From: Campylobacter hyointestinalis subsp. hyointestinalis
GTDB lineage: Bacteria; Campylobacterota; Campylobacteria; Campylobacterales; Campylobacteraceae
Assembly: GCF_013372145.1 (NCBI RefSeq)
Contig: NZ_CP053827.1
Location: forward strand, 1,054,001-1,118,000
Direction of reading: 5' to 3'
Length of the DNA: 64,000 nt
Position numbers and translations under genes: made by a program. Below the pieces are notes generated by a model. That model saw only the letters and a program-made list of their open reading frames with translations. It was not told the DNA's origin and did not search any database. Of the stretch, positions 54,202 to 62,917 are shown piece after piece. How positions within the stretch are numbered: position 1 is the stretch's first letter; the number at the start of each line of letters is the position of its first letter.

Positions 54202-55572
54202 TTATTTATTCTCCTTAAGCAAACCATCTATAGTTACGTATTTTTCGGGATTTGCCTCAAATTCGGCTTGATTTTTCTCATCTTCAAAAAAATACGTCCT
54301 GCCATAATAAACATAAGTAAATTTAGAATCGTTCAAAATCTTATTTTTGCTCACTGGATCAGTGACTTCTTTTTTAACGATTTTAGAAAAAAACGTAGCG
54401 CCTTTTTCTATGGTTTTTAAATTTATACTAATCTCTTTTCCATCAAATTTATACTCAAACGGTATAGGATTGCAACCGCCTGGTTTTCCTACGCTTGGTA
54501 GAAATATACGGACATTGCAACTTATGCAGATGAGATTGTCGCCGCTTTTGATATAACCCATATCGCCGCATATCGCACACGCATCAAAAACAGCTACTGG
54601 AGCTAGTTTATCTTTAAAACGATTTACCAAGAAAAATCTCACTTCATGGCCGTCATCTGTTATGTAAGCAAATCTATGAAGCTTAGAATCCATAACCAAA
54701 TTTGCATCAAATTTAAACTCGCCGCGGACTGGTTCTACTAAAGTCGGTTCGCTGATCTTAGGTGGTTTTGAAGACACTAAGAGATAAAACAAGCTAAAAA
54801 ATGAGATCAAAAAACATGTTAAAAAGCAAAATATTACCACTCTAAAATACGCCGTTCTTTTAGCGATATTTATCCTATATAAAACGATATCTTTTTTGCC
54901 GATCTTTTTTGGTAACCAAAATAGATGAACCAAAGCCAAAAGCATAAACAAAATAGACAAAACGACTGGTAAAAAACTATTAAAATAAATAGTTTTTGCT
55001 ACGACGCTAAGTAAATTCGAATATGCCCCCACTAAACCATCTTGCATCAAGCTAAGAGTTAAAAACGAGACTCTATCGGCTAAACACAAGATTACCAATA
55101 TATATAAAAATATATATCTAAATAAATTTGGCGTATTTTTTAAAATAGCTCTTGATACGAAATAAACAGATATGAGCGACAATAAAGCTAAACTAACCAT
55201 AAAAAGATTGCTCAAGCTAAGACTATCTAGCAGATCTCCTGCAAACACCATAAAGTTCATGCTTATAAATCCATACTCATAGCCGTATCCAAACGCTAAG
55301 AAAAAGCTAAATACATTTGAAAAATATGAGCTTTTAAATTTGATACAAACCGGAGTTAGTAAAAGCATAATTATACAAAGAGTGTCAAAAATGATCTTGC
55401 CACTATCGGTGTTTATAGATATTTTAAAAAGTCCAAATACAAAAAGTCCAAAGCAAAGCCCGAAAATGGATGGTAAAAGTATGTTTTTTATATGTTTTTC
55501 GTGATCTATAAACGCAAGGATAAAGCTTGGTCCAAACAGAGCCAAAACCACTTGATAAAAAAATATCGTCAT
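54202..55572 (-). CDS. DUF2318 membrane protein with a C-terminal YHS-like domain
   Basis: A 456-residue protein. Residues 1-260 hold about eight to nine membrane segments. A periplasmic or cytoplasmic tail with a DUF2318 iron-sulfur-type cysteine site follows: CAICGDMGY near 330, CISC near 347 and a third Cys in GGCNP. The last about 50 residues (VTDPVSKN, then FTYVYYGRTYFFEDEKNQ and FEANPEKYV) match the YHS metal-binding pattern, except that the usual Cys after DPV is Ser. It follows p19 and precedes the ABC genes in the order known from C. jejuni Cj1658-1665. A role in moving electrons or iron across the membrane is inferred. Confidence 0.9.
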   Translation of the reverse strand: MTIFFYQVVLALFGPSFILAFIDHEKHIKNILLPSIFGLCFGLFVFGLFKISINTDSGKIIFDTLCIIMLLLTPVCIKFKSSYFSNVFSFFLAFGYGYEYGFISMNFMVFAGDLLDSLSLSNLFMVSLALLSLISVYFVSRAILKNTPNLFRYIFLYILVILCLADRVSFLTLSLMQDGLVGAYSNLLSVVAKTIYFNSFLPVVLSILFMLLALVHLFWLPKKIGKKDIVLYRINIAKRTAYFRVVIFCFLTCFLISFFSLFYLLVSSKPPKISEPTLVEPVRGEFKFDANLVMDSKLHRFAYITDDGHEVRFFLVNRFKDKLAPVAVFDACAICGDMGYIKSGDNLICISCNVRIFLPSVGKPGGCNPIPFEYKFDGKEISINLKTIEKGATFFSKIVKKEVTDPVSKNKILNDSKFTYVYYGRTYFFEDEKNQAEFEANPEKYVTIDGLLKENK

Positions 55573-55629
55573 AAAACTACCTTATTTAAATTTAAAAAAT
55601 ACCCTCAAGCAGATACTTTTTAAATTTAA

Positions 55630-55647
55630 ATCCAGCCGAAGCCGGAT
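55630..55647 (-). terminator. Stem-loop with UUCG tetraloop after p19
   Basis: On the minus strand ATCCGGC-TTCG-GCTGGAT forms a seven-pair stem (one G-T) closed by the stable UUCG tetraloop and followed by TTTAAATTTAAAAAG. It lies 17 bases past the p19 stop and may limit read-through into the DUF2318 and ABC genes. Confidence 0.7.
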
Positions 55648-55663
55648 CTAAAAATCGTAAAGA

Positions 55664-56185
55664 TTATTCCTTTGGAGCGCCTGTATATTTAAATGTATAT
55701 TTTGCATCAAAAGGAGCCCACCATTTTGCAACGCCTGTCGCTTTGTCTGCGTGACGTCCAAAACCTTGCGTACTTGGATTGTCTATATGAAATGTAAGCT
55801 CGTAGTTACCAACACCAGAAGTCATTTTTAAGTTTGCACCGTAGTGAGGACCGTCACTTGCTACCATAGGCATAAGAGTTCCGTTTATAACTTTACCATT
55901 ATCTAAATTTTTAAGCGTATAAGCTATCTTAAGATACGGTATCCACTCACCCTCGCCAAAACCATTTGCATTGCCTTGCACGGCGTGGATATCTGCTTCA
56001 AGGTGGATATCTGCTAGGCTAGGAGCTAGGTCGATACCTTTTGGCTCCATATCAATAGGTTGAAGATAAACCGCTGCTATTTCCATACCATTTTTTTCTA
56101 TAGGCTCACCAATTGGTTGTTCTGCTGCCATAGATAACACTGCTGCAAGGCTTAAAGCCAACATTCCTGAAAATATTTTTTTCAT
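55664..56185 (-). CDS. p19: P19 periplasmic iron/copper-binding protein
   Basis: A 173-residue periplasmic protein with a cleavable signal peptide (MKKIFSGMLALSLAAVLSMA). It matches P19 of C. jejuni (Cj1659) and the FetP/Tpd family, dimers that bind copper and iron through His and Met residues. Candidate ligands are Met in PIDMEP, His in ADIHLEADIHA, Met and His in MPMVASDGPHYGANLKM and His in GFGRHADK. It lies 2 bases after the FTR1 permease gene. P19 is believed to handle iron before FTR1 passes it through the inner membrane. Iron control is likely from the Fur-like box upstream of the operon. Confidence 0.95.
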   Translation of the reverse strand: MKKIFSGMLALSLAAVLSMAAEQPIGEPIEKNGMEIAAVYLQPIDMEPKGIDLAPSLADIHLEADIHAVQGNANGFGEGEWIPYLKIAYTLKNLDNGKVINGTLMPMVASDGPHYGANLKMTSGVGNYELTFHIDNPSTQGFGRHADKATGVAKWWAPFDAKYTFKYTGAPKE

Positions 56186-56187
56186 AC

Positions 56188-58086
56188 TTATTCTCCTTTA
56201 TTAAAATTTGATTCTCGTTTTTTTATTATAAAGACTCCAGATATTAAAGCTAGTATCATCAAAAATTGCGGTACTAAGCTCTCATAGTAAGGATAAATTC
56301 CAAGCCATGATATAGTAGGTATATTTTCAGCTATACTAGGCACGAAAAGCTTACCCTCTACAAGCTCCATAACTCCTTTTCCCACAAACACTATAGACAT
56401 ATAAAATATAATCGCAGAAGTTGCTATAAAAAACGGCTTTATAGGAATTTTCAAAGAAAATGCTTTTATGATAAAGTATGCTACGAAAAGTGCTACGACA
56501 CCTACTACAAAACCTGCTCCTATCATACTAAAGTCATAACTAGAACTCGCATCAAATATCAAAGCTTGATAAAACAGCACCGTCTCTGCACCTTCTCTAT
56601 ATACTGCTAAAAATACGGTCCACCAAAGAGCTTTGCTATCTCCGCTACTTAGACTATCGCTGATATGACCTTGTATATAGTGACTCCATTTTTTAGCTCC
56701 AGCGTTGCTAAGTAGCCAAAATCCTACGTAAAACAGAAGTAATGTAGCCACAAGCATAACAACGCCTTCTAAGATCTCTCTGCTTTGTCCGGCCAAACTA
56801 ACGCCAAATATCAAATTTATAGCATAAGCCGTCACAAAACTAAGGATAATAGCTACTCCAACTGAACTATATACTAAATTTAAATGTCCTTTATTTCCGG
56901 TTTTTATCAAATATGCAACGACTGCTGCTATAATGATAAGAGCTTCAAAACCTTCTCTTAAAATAATACTAAGAGCGTAGATAAACAGAGCCATCCCGCC
57001 TATTTCGCCACTAGTTTTTTCCAAACTAGCTTCAAGTTTTGAGTAGAGAACTTCTTGCTCAAGAGCTATTTTATCGCTACTAGCCCCACTTTTCATCAAA
57101 GAGACTATCTTGCTAAAGCTAGCTTCGGTAGCAGTTTTAAGTGGATTATCTATCGCTCCTATTTTGTTTTCCATACCGCTAGCTTCGTATTCGTCAAAAT
57201 ATATATCCCCAGCGTCACTTATAGCATCACTCACGTTTCCGCTCTCATAAAGCTTAAGCACGTCAGCCATTTTTTGCTTTATATTTTGCACGACAGGAGC
57301 GTAATCAACCTTTTTATCTTCTACCGCTTCGATCTGTGGTGCTAACGCGTAAGACTCTTTTGGAAGCTTATTTGCAGCAGTTTGTATAAGCTCATCTATA
57401 TCTTTTATGGATTGAATAAACGTTTCTTTATTTAAATTTATATTTTCACTTATTACGACGCCCATTATCTGTTGTATCATCTGATCCATTCGCCCAGTCG
57501 CGTATCTCCTAATAGCGATCTCTAACCCAGTATTTCTATACAAATCAAATTTGATTTTATTCATAGCTGCCTTTATAGCTTGTGCATCTTTAGCATCATA
57601 GGCGCTAATGACTATTTGCAAATCAGCATTTATCTGCTTTAAAGTATCACTCCATGGATTGTCGCTCACTTCTATACCAGCAGCGCTTAGGCCATTATCT
57701 TCGCTTTTTTCTGCCACCAGCTTAACTCCGCCTTTAATAGTTGGCAAGACTTCTTTTATCTCGGCGTTTAAGTTATCTATCATAGCTTGCAAAATTTGCT
57801 CGTTTTGTGAAGCTTTTATAGCTTTTCTTATATCTCCAAATTGCTTCTCCATCGCATAAGCTTTTTTTTGACCTAAATTTATACGAATTCCGCTTTCTAA
57901 ATTTTCAAAATGGCTAAAGTAGGCACTTTGGGTCAATTCTCTTGCTTCTTTGGATTTTCCATCTTTATATAGTTGCATAACATTTATAAAGATATCTTCT
58001 ATACTTTTTGCTTCTTTATCGTAATCAATACCAAAAAGATGAACTTGCATAAGCATAACCAAAATAAAACTAATAATTACTTTCAT
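56188..58086 (-). CDS. FTR1-family iron permease of the P19 system
   Basis: A 632-residue protein. The signal peptide is followed by about 350 residues of periplasmic helices, then the FTR1 permease domain with seven segments. Two REGxE motifs are present: LREGFEALIII near residue 378 and YREGAETVLFY near 495, which bind the iron in FTR1 and EfeU. It matches C. jejuni Cj1658 and the FetM type. It is the first gene of the seven-gene locus. Iron uptake at acid or low-iron conditions is known for relatives. Confidence 0.95.
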   Translation of the reverse strand: MKVIISFILVMLMQVHLFGIDYDKEAKSIEDIFINVMQLYKDGKSKEARELTQSAYFSHFENLESGIRINLGQKKAYAMEKQFGDIRKAIKASQNEQILQAMIDNLNAEIKEVLPTIKGGVKLVAEKSEDNGLSAAGIEVSDNPWSDTLKQINADLQIVISAYDAKDAQAIKAAMNKIKFDLYRNTGLEIAIRRYATGRMDQMIQQIMGVVISENINLNKETFIQSIKDIDELIQTAANKLPKESYALAPQIEAVEDKKVDYAPVVQNIKQKMADVLKLYESGNVSDAISDAGDIYFDEYEASGMENKIGAIDNPLKTATEASFSKIVSLMKSGASSDKIALEQEVLYSKLEASLEKTSGEIGGMALFIYALSIILREGFEALIIIAAVVAYLIKTGNKGHLNLVYSSVGVAIILSFVTAYAINLIFGVSLAGQSREILEGVVMLVATLLLFYVGFWLLSNAGAKKWSHYIQGHISDSLSSGDSKALWWTVFLAVYREGAETVLFYQALIFDASSSYDFSMIGAGFVVGVVALFVAYFIIKAFSLKIPIKPFFIATSAIIFYMSIVFVGKGVMELVEGKLFVPSIAENIPTISWLGIYPYYESLVPQFLMILALISGVFIIKKRESNFNKGE

Positions 58087-58113
58087 AAATTTAACCTTAA
58101 AAGTATAATACTA

Positions 58114-58130
58114 ATGAGAGTTATTCTCAT
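58114..58130 (-). promoter_or_regulatory. Fur-box-like palindrome upstream of FTR1-P19
   Basis: ATGAGAGTTATTCTCAT has perfect 6-base arms (ATGAGA and TCTCAT) around GTTAT. It resembles the 7-1-7 Fur box (TGATAAT-N-ATTATCA) with conserved TGA and TCA ends. It is centred 36 bases before the FTR1 start, where it would overlap a -10/-35 region (minus strand TATTAT at 58105-58110). Fur regulation of the locus is known in C. jejuni. Confidence 0.65.
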
Positions 58131-58219
58131 AAATTGAGATGAAAATATACAATGATGAAGCTTAAAATAAGATAAATATTATAGAATTTATTGATAATAG
58201 ATATTAAATTTATAATTAG

Positions 58220-58255
58220 GATCTTGCCCAAATATAGACATTATGGAGCAAGATC
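58220..58255 (-). terminator. Terminator of the flgG operon
   Basis: GATCTTGC (58220-58227) and GCAAGATC (58248-58255) form an eight-base stem, extended inward by CCA/TGG with a bulge. The stop codon of the 28-aa frame (58256-58254) overlaps its outer arm. It separates flgG from the iron locus. Confidence 0.65.
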
Positions 58256-58340
58256 AAATAACATTGTCATCTTTAATATAAAAATAATCTACAGCACAAA
58301 GAAGTATAATAAACGCAAAAATTATAAATGAATATATCAT
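58254..58340 (-). CDS. 28-aa membrane peptide directly after flgG
   Basis: An ATG 5 bases after the flgG stop codon opens 28 codons: MIYSFIIFAFIILLCAVDYF and then YIKDDNVI. It has a single hydrophobic segment (about 2-20) and a short charged end. The upstream AAAAGATAA is a weak ribosome site, but close coupling to flgG translation could help. It lies inside the flgG transcript, before the terminator. No family is recognised. Its size is below annotation cut-offs, so homologues may be unrecorded. Confidence 0.5.
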   Translation of the reverse strand: MIYSFIIFAFIILLCAVDYFYIKDDNVI

Positions 58341-58345
58341 TTTAA

Positions 58346-59134
58346 TTATCTTTTAAGCTGATTGACTATAGAAAGCATATCATCACTCGTAGTGATAGCT
58401 TTTGAGTTTGCTTCATAAGCACGTTGTCCAGTGATAAGATCAGTCATCTCTTCAACAAGCTGTACGTTACTCATCTCAACAAAATGTTGTTTTATCTGAC
58501 CAAAACCGTCAGTTCCACCATTTCCGACTACAGGAGCTCCGCTTGCCGCAGTTTCTAAAAAGTTGTTATCTCCCATAGCATGCAGTCCAGCCGGATTTAT
58601 AAAATTTGCAAGTTCTATCTGCCCTATTTGTGTCATCTGTTGATTGCCCGGCTGAAGTACAGAAACGGTTCCATCAACGCCTACTGAAATCTCAGTAGCG
58701 TCAGCAGGGATATTCATCTCAGGAAGTAGCCTGTAGCCGTCGCTATTTACTATATTTCCATCGCCATCAAGCTTAAAAGCGCCATTTCTAGTATAAGCAG
58801 TGGTTCCATCTGGAAGTTGAACTTGAAAAAATCCATTGCCCGCTATTACCATATCAAGAGCATTTCCTGTTTCTTTAAAATATCCTTGAGTAAAAACTTT
58901 TGTTATAGCAGTCGGTCTAACACCAAGACCCACTTCCATACCAGTTGGGCTCATCGTCGTCGTGCTAGTAGGAGTTCCTGCATATTGCATAGTCTGATAC
59001 ATAAGATCTGCAAATTCGGCACGATTTTTCTTATATCCTATAGTATTTACGTTTGCGATGTTGTGTGAAGTAGTATCTATCTGCGTTTGTTGAGCTACCA
59101 TTCCAGTAGCTGCGGTATAAAGTGATCTTATCAT
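58346..59134 (-). CDS. flgG: Flagellar distal rod protein FlgG
   Basis: Distal rod protein of the flagellar basal body, exported by the flagellar type III system. The 262-residue length is standard. The N-terminus [46 protein letters not shown] carries the rod/hook signature (ANVNT-GYK). The C-terminal [42 protein letters not shown] gives the matching helical end. It follows flgG2 by 12 bases, and the pair is driven by the sigma54 promoter at 60.0 kb. Confidence 0.97.
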   Translation of the reverse strand: MIRSLYTAATGMVAQQTQIDTTSHNIANVNTIGYKKNRAEFADLMYQTMQYAGTPTSTTTMSPTGMEVGLGVRPTAITKVFTQGYFKETGNALDMVIAGNGFFQVQLPDGTTAYTRNGAFKLDGDGNIVNSDGYRLLPEMNIPADATEISVGVDGTVSVLQPGNQQMTQIGQIELANFINPAGLHAMGDNNFLETAASGAPVVGNGGTDGFGQIKQHFVEMSNVQLVEEMTDLITGQRAYEANSKAITTSDDMLSIVNQLKR

Positions 59135-59146
59135 AATTTATCCTTA

Positions 59147-59959
59147 TTATGCTTTAGCCAAAGCTAATTTATTTGTTGCTTCTTGATTTAAATCATTCAT
59201 ATGTGTATTCATAACCCTTTGATACATATCAACAAGCCTATTTGTTTCTATAAGTCCCACCATTTCCAAGACTGGATTTACGTTTGAAATTTGAACATAT
59301 CCTTGAGCTACAGAACCACTATCCTCGACATCTCTTAATTCATTTAAATTTGGTATCGTATAAAGATTATCGCCCTCTTTTTGTAAATTTCTAATCTCTC
59401 TTGGCTGAGCCATAAAAAATCTACCTAAAGCCTCATTTTGATTATATACATTTCCGTCTTTGTCTATATTTAGAGTAGCACCCTCAGGAACTCTGATGCC
59501 TCGAACGATTGCTGGTTGATTTTCATAGTTGTTTGGCAATACTCTATATCCATCTTTTGTCACGATATAACCTTCATTGTCCAAGCTAAAAGCACCGTTT
59601 TTAGTCAGTCTCTCTCCATTTGGTGTATCTACAAGAAAAAATATATCCGATTTTCCTATAGCTACATCTAAGGGATTATTTGAAACCTTAAGTCCGCCTG
59701 AACTAAAATCCGTATATTGTTCATCTATATGAGGCACTCTATCAATAGTACGATTTAAAAATTTAGCAGCATCTTTTGTATTATTTTCTAATGGTAAAAT
59801 ATCTCTTGTTTCTTTAAATATTCTCTCAAAGTCAGCGATAACGACATCATCTCTTTTGTAGCCGATAGTATTGATATTTGCTAGATTATTTGTGATGACA
59901 TCAAGCCTATTAAACTGTGTAACCATAGCTCCTGTTGCTTGATAATAGCCGTTTTGCAT
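59147..59959 (-). CDS. flgG2: Flagellar proximal rod-type protein FlgG2/FlgF
   Basis: Second rod protein of the FlgF/FlgG family (Cj0697 flgG2 type), 270 residues. The start ATG at 59959-59957 (MQNGYYQATGAMVTQFNRLD) is chosen because AGGAGA precedes it. An upstream in-frame start at 60016 would add 19 residues that overlap the promoter. The N-terminus has NNLANINTIGYKRDD, the rod-protein signature. The C-terminus has VQISNVNPVLEMVGLIETNRLVDMYQRV. Paralogous to FlgG just downstream; together they build the rod. Confidence 0.93.
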   Translation of the reverse strand: MQNGYYQATGAMVTQFNRLDVITNNLANINTIGYKRDDVVIADFERIFKETRDILPLENNTKDAAKFLNRTIDRVPHIDEQYTDFSSGGLKVSNNPLDVAIGKSDIFFLVDTPNGERLTKNGAFSLDNEGYIVTKDGYRVLPNNYENQPAIVRGIRVPEGATLNIDKDGNVYNQNEALGRFFMAQPREIRNLQKEGDNLYTIPNLNELRDVEDSGSVAQGYVQISNVNPVLEMVGLIETNRLVDMYQRVMNTHMNDLNQEATNKLALAKA

Positions 59960-59998
59960 ATCTTCTCCTGCGTAGATTTTCTTAACTAAATCCAGTAT

Positions 59999-60014
59999 AA
60001 GCAACTTGTATTCC
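59999..60014 (-). promoter_or_regulatory. Sigma54 promoter of flgG2-flgG
   Basis: Minus strand GGAATACAAGTTGCTT: the -24 GG and -12 GC are 10 bases apart, with TTT before the GG. It matches the Campylobacter RpoN consensus and lies 39 bases before the flgG2 ATG. Class II flagellar control (FlgSR-RpoN) is expected. Confidence 0.85.
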
Positions 60015-60094
60015 AAATTTAAAAATGATAGATTTTATACCCTTACAAAAAGTTCATTTTATATATTTTTATATATTATTAATAAAAATTTGGG

Positions 60095-60100
60095 TATAAT
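60095..60100 (+). promoter_or_regulatory. rpoD promoter -10 TATAAT
   Basis: A perfect TATAAT within TTTGGGTATAAT, 56 bases before the rpoD ATG at 60157. The start codon is preceded by AAAGGAG. Confidence 0.7.
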
Positions 60101-60156
60101 CCACAATTCTTATTAATACAAATCAGATAAAATCAATACGAATAAAGGAGCTTTAT

Positions 60157-62046
60157 ATGAGTGCAGCAAAAGAGATTTTTGCACAAATTGAAGAGTTATT
60201 TAAAGAAAATTCAAAAGGATACGTAACTTTTGAAAAGCTTGTAAGACTATTTGACAAAGCTCCAACGGCTGCTGCTATAAAAAAAGTAGAAGCTTTAGCA
60301 GAGCTACACAAAATACAGCTAATCAGCGCCGTAGAAGCAGCAAAATTAAAAACATTACAAGACGCAAAAACAAAAGAAGAAGATAGATTAAAGATCATAG
60401 ATAATCCGCTCGAAGAAGAAGAATTCGACCTTACTAGCGAAAACGAACTTTTAGAATGGTCTCGCTCAGACAGCCCTGTAAGAATGTACCTAAGGGAAAT
60501 GGGGCAAATTTCACTGCTTACAAAAGAAGAAGAAGTAGAGATCAGCAAAAAAATAGAACTCGGAGAAGACATCATCATAGACGCGTTTTGCTCAGTTCCA
60601 TATCTTATAGATTTTATTCTTGACTATAAAGAACCGCTTATAAATAGGGAACGTCGCGTAAAAGAGCTATTTAAGAGTTTTGATGAAGAAAATGACGAGA
60701 GTGAAGACGAAGATGAGAGTATAGAAGAAGAGTACGAATACGATGAAAATGATGATTCTGAAAATAAAAACTCTGCTCTTAAAAAAGTTACACCTAAAAA
60801 ACTAGACAAAAGATCCGAAAAAGTCATAGAAAGCTTCAAAGCGCTTGAAAAAGCTAAAAAAGAATGGATGAAAATCGTATCTAAACAAAATATCTCAGTA
60901 GAAGAAGAATCAGATCTAACTGCTAAGCTAAATTTGACATTCAAAAAGAAAGTCCTAAAAGATAAACTTATGGATCTTGGACCTACAAGCAAACTGATCA
61001 ATGAGATAGTAAAATCCATGGAAACAGCGCTAAAAAGCGATGATGACTTTGATAAAGAGCTAAAACGTTTAGAATACCGTCTTCCTATGTTTAGCCCTGA
61101 GCTTAAAAAAAATCACCAAAGCATCCTTAAAGATATCACTAAATTAAGCAAAGAAGATATCACCGCAAGAGTTCCAGAAGCCACTATGGTTTCTACTTAT
61201 GTGGAGATCAAAAAGCTATTTCAGACAAAAGAGGCTAGCAAAACAGGATTTAACCTTGAACCAAAAGATCTAAAAAACGTATTAGATCAGATCAAACGCG
61301 GCAAAAACATCAGCGATGATGCAAAAGCTAGAATGGCAAAATCAAATTTAAGGCTAGTCGTAAGCATAGCCAAACGCTACACTAACCGTGGTTTGCCATT
61401 TTTGGATCTTATCCAAGAAGGAAATATAGGACTTATGAAAGCCGTAGATAAATTTGAGTACAAAAAAGGCTATAAATTTTCTACATACGCTACATGGTGG
61501 ATCCGTCAAGCCATAAGCCGCGCGATAGCTGATCAAGCACGAACTATCCGCATACCTATCCATATGATAGAAACAATAAACAAAATAAATAAAATAAACA
61601 AAAAATATCTTCAAGAAGAAGGTAAAGAACCAGATGTTAGCGTCATAGCTAAAGAAGTCGGTCTAAGCGTAGATAAAGTAAAACAGGTCATAAAGATCAC
61701 AAAAGAACCTATCAGTCTTGAAGCTCCTATAGGTAGTGAAGATGATGGAAAATATGGAGATTTTGTAGAGGATAAAACAACTCTTAGCCCTATGGAACAG
61801 ATCTTAAAAGGCGACTTAAAAGAGCAAATAGACGACGTATTAGATCAACTAAATGATAGAGAAAAAGCCGTCATCAGAATGCGTTTTGGTTTGCTTGATG
61901 ATGAGAGCGATAGAACGCTTGAAGAGATAGGAAAAGAGTTGAACGTCACAAGAGAACGTGTGCGCCAAATAGAAAGCTCAGCTATCAAAAAACTAAAACA
62001 CCCAAAAGTCGGTAGAAAACTTAAAAACTATATCGAGGGAAACTAA
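60157..62046 (+). CDS. rpoD: RNA polymerase primary sigma factor (sigma70)
   Basis: Housekeeping sigma factor, 629 residues. Region 1.1 lies at the N-terminus, region 1.2 has [26 protein letters not shown]. An acidic spacer follows (residues about 175-205, [13 protein letters not shown]). Region 2 has [38 protein letters not shown], then [18 protein letters not shown]. Region 3 is present and region 4 has [26 protein letters not shown]. The initiating ATG has AAAGGAG upstream. It is transcribed away from flgG2 and ends at a strong terminator shared with flaC. Confidence 0.98.
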   Translation: MSAAKEIFAQIEELFKENSKGYVTFEKLVRLFDKAPTAAAIKKVEALAELHKIQLISAVEAAKLKTLQDAKTKEEDRLKIIDNPLEEEEFDLTSENELLEWSRSDSPVRMYLREMGQISLLTKEEEVEISKKIELGEDIIIDAFCSVPYLIDFILDYKEPLINRERRVKELFKSFDEENDESEDEDESIEEEYEYDENDDSENKNSALKKVTPKKLDKRSEKVIESFKALEKAKKEWMKIVSKQNISVEEESDLTAKLNLTFKKKVLKDKLMDLGPTSKLINEIVKSMETALKSDDDFDKELKRLEYRLPMFSPELKKNHQSILKDITKLSKEDITARVPEATMVSTYVEIKKLFQTKEASKTGFNLEPKDLKNVLDQIKRGKNISDDAKARMAKSNLRLVVSIAKRYTNRGLPFLDLIQEGNIGLMKAVDKFEYKKGYKFSTYATWWIRQAISRAIADQARTIRIPIHMIETINKINKINKKYLQEEGKEPDVSVIAKEVGLSVDKVKQVIKITKEPISLEAPIGSEDDGKYGDFVEDKTTLSPMEQILKGDLKEQIDDVLDQLNDREKAVIRMRFGLLDDESDRTLEEIGKELNVTRERVRQIESSAIKKLKHPKVGRKLKNYIEGN

Positions 62047-62070
62047 GCTAACTCTCTAAAACAGAGATAA

Positions 62071-62091
62071 AAAGGCGGTTTAACCGCCTTT
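62071..62091. terminator. Terminator between rpoD and flaC
   Basis: AAAGGCGG and CCGCCTTT arms around TTTAA, followed by TTTTA. It is located between the converging stops of rpoD and flaC and probably serves rpoD. Confidence 0.8.
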
Positions 62092-62112
62092 TACACTATA
62101 CTAAAGTTATAC

Positions 62113-62862
62113 TTATCCTAGCAAATTTGCCATTTGAGATTGTAGCATTTGCGCATTGTGAGCCATCATCATAGTCGAACTATTTATCTTTAGATTTGCA
62201 TTTGTAAGATCATTTACATTATTTGCCAAATCATTATTTTGTAACTGACTTTCACTAGCTTTCGCAGATGTTATGGTGCTTAAATTTGAGTTTATACCAC
62301 TCATCAAACCATTTTGTGCGCTTCCGATATCAGAACGAAGAGAATTTATACTGTCCATAAAAGATTTTATGGAATTTTGGTTATTTACATCTACTGAATT
62401 TATATTTGGAGCGCTTAAATTTATAGAAGTTACGCTATTTCCGGTATTAAAATTTAAAGTACCACCAAATATGCTATTTCCGTTATATGAAGCCGAATTT
62501 ATAGAGTCAGTGATAGATGTCTTTATAGCATTTGCCTCACTGTTTATAGCCCGTCTTTCGTTTGCACCAAATGCTGCGTTATTGCTTCTAACAGATAGTT
62601 CATTTAGCCTATCTGCTCCAGAGCTTATATTTTGTAACACTCCATCTGCTATTTGAAGCATACCAATAGCATCATTCGCATTATTTACACCTTGAGACAG
62701 AGTATTTGACTGACTTAGCAAAGAGTCACCTATAACCAAATTTGCACCATCTGTTCCATTTAAAGCACGCTGTGCCGCTATATTTTCAAGAGCTTTATTT
62801 GAACTGTTTTGAGCATTATTCAAATAATAATTTTGCATACTATTTGTATTATTTACTTGCAT
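62113..62862 (-). CDS. flaC: Flagellin-like protein FlaC
   Basis: A 249-residue flagellin homologue lacking the variable middle of FlaA and FlaB, the size of Campylobacter FlaC. The N-terminal D0/D1 helices (residues about 25-115) and C-terminal helices (SQLQNNDLANNVNDLTNANLKINSSTMMMAHNAQMLQSQMANLLG) are present. In C. jejuni FlaC is secreted by the flagellar apparatus and affects host cells rather than forming filament. GGAGG precedes the start. Upstream, TTAAGTTT and AGATAT spaced by 14 bases are a weak sigma28-type candidate. Confidence 0.92.
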   Translation of the reverse strand: MQVNNTNSMQNYYLNNAQNSSNKALENIAAQRALNGTDGANLVIGDSLLSQSNTLSQGVNNANDAIGMLQIADGVLQNISSGADRLNELSVRSNNAAFGANERRAINSEANAIKTSITDSINSASYNGNSIFGGTLNFNTGNSVTSINLSAPNINSVDVNNQNSIKSFMDSINSLRSDIGSAQNGLMSGINSNLSTITSAKASESQLQNNDLANNVNDLTNANLKINSSTMMMAHNAQMLQSQMANLLG

Positions 62863-62917
62863 ATTTCACCTCCATTGGCGATTTATATATTTTATATCTT
62901 TATATTTAAATTTAAAC

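Noticed and set aside
59147-60016. Longer flgG2 start at 60016
   Set aside because: The added 19 residues overlap the sigma54 promoter, and MQNGYYQATGAM with AGGAGA is the true start.
60153-60578. 141-aa minus-strand frame over rpoD
   Set aside because: Ser-rich shadow of the rpoD coding strand, without start signal or family match.
62273-62656. 127-aa plus-strand frame over flaC
   Set aside because: Antisense shadow of flagellin; no promoter or family.
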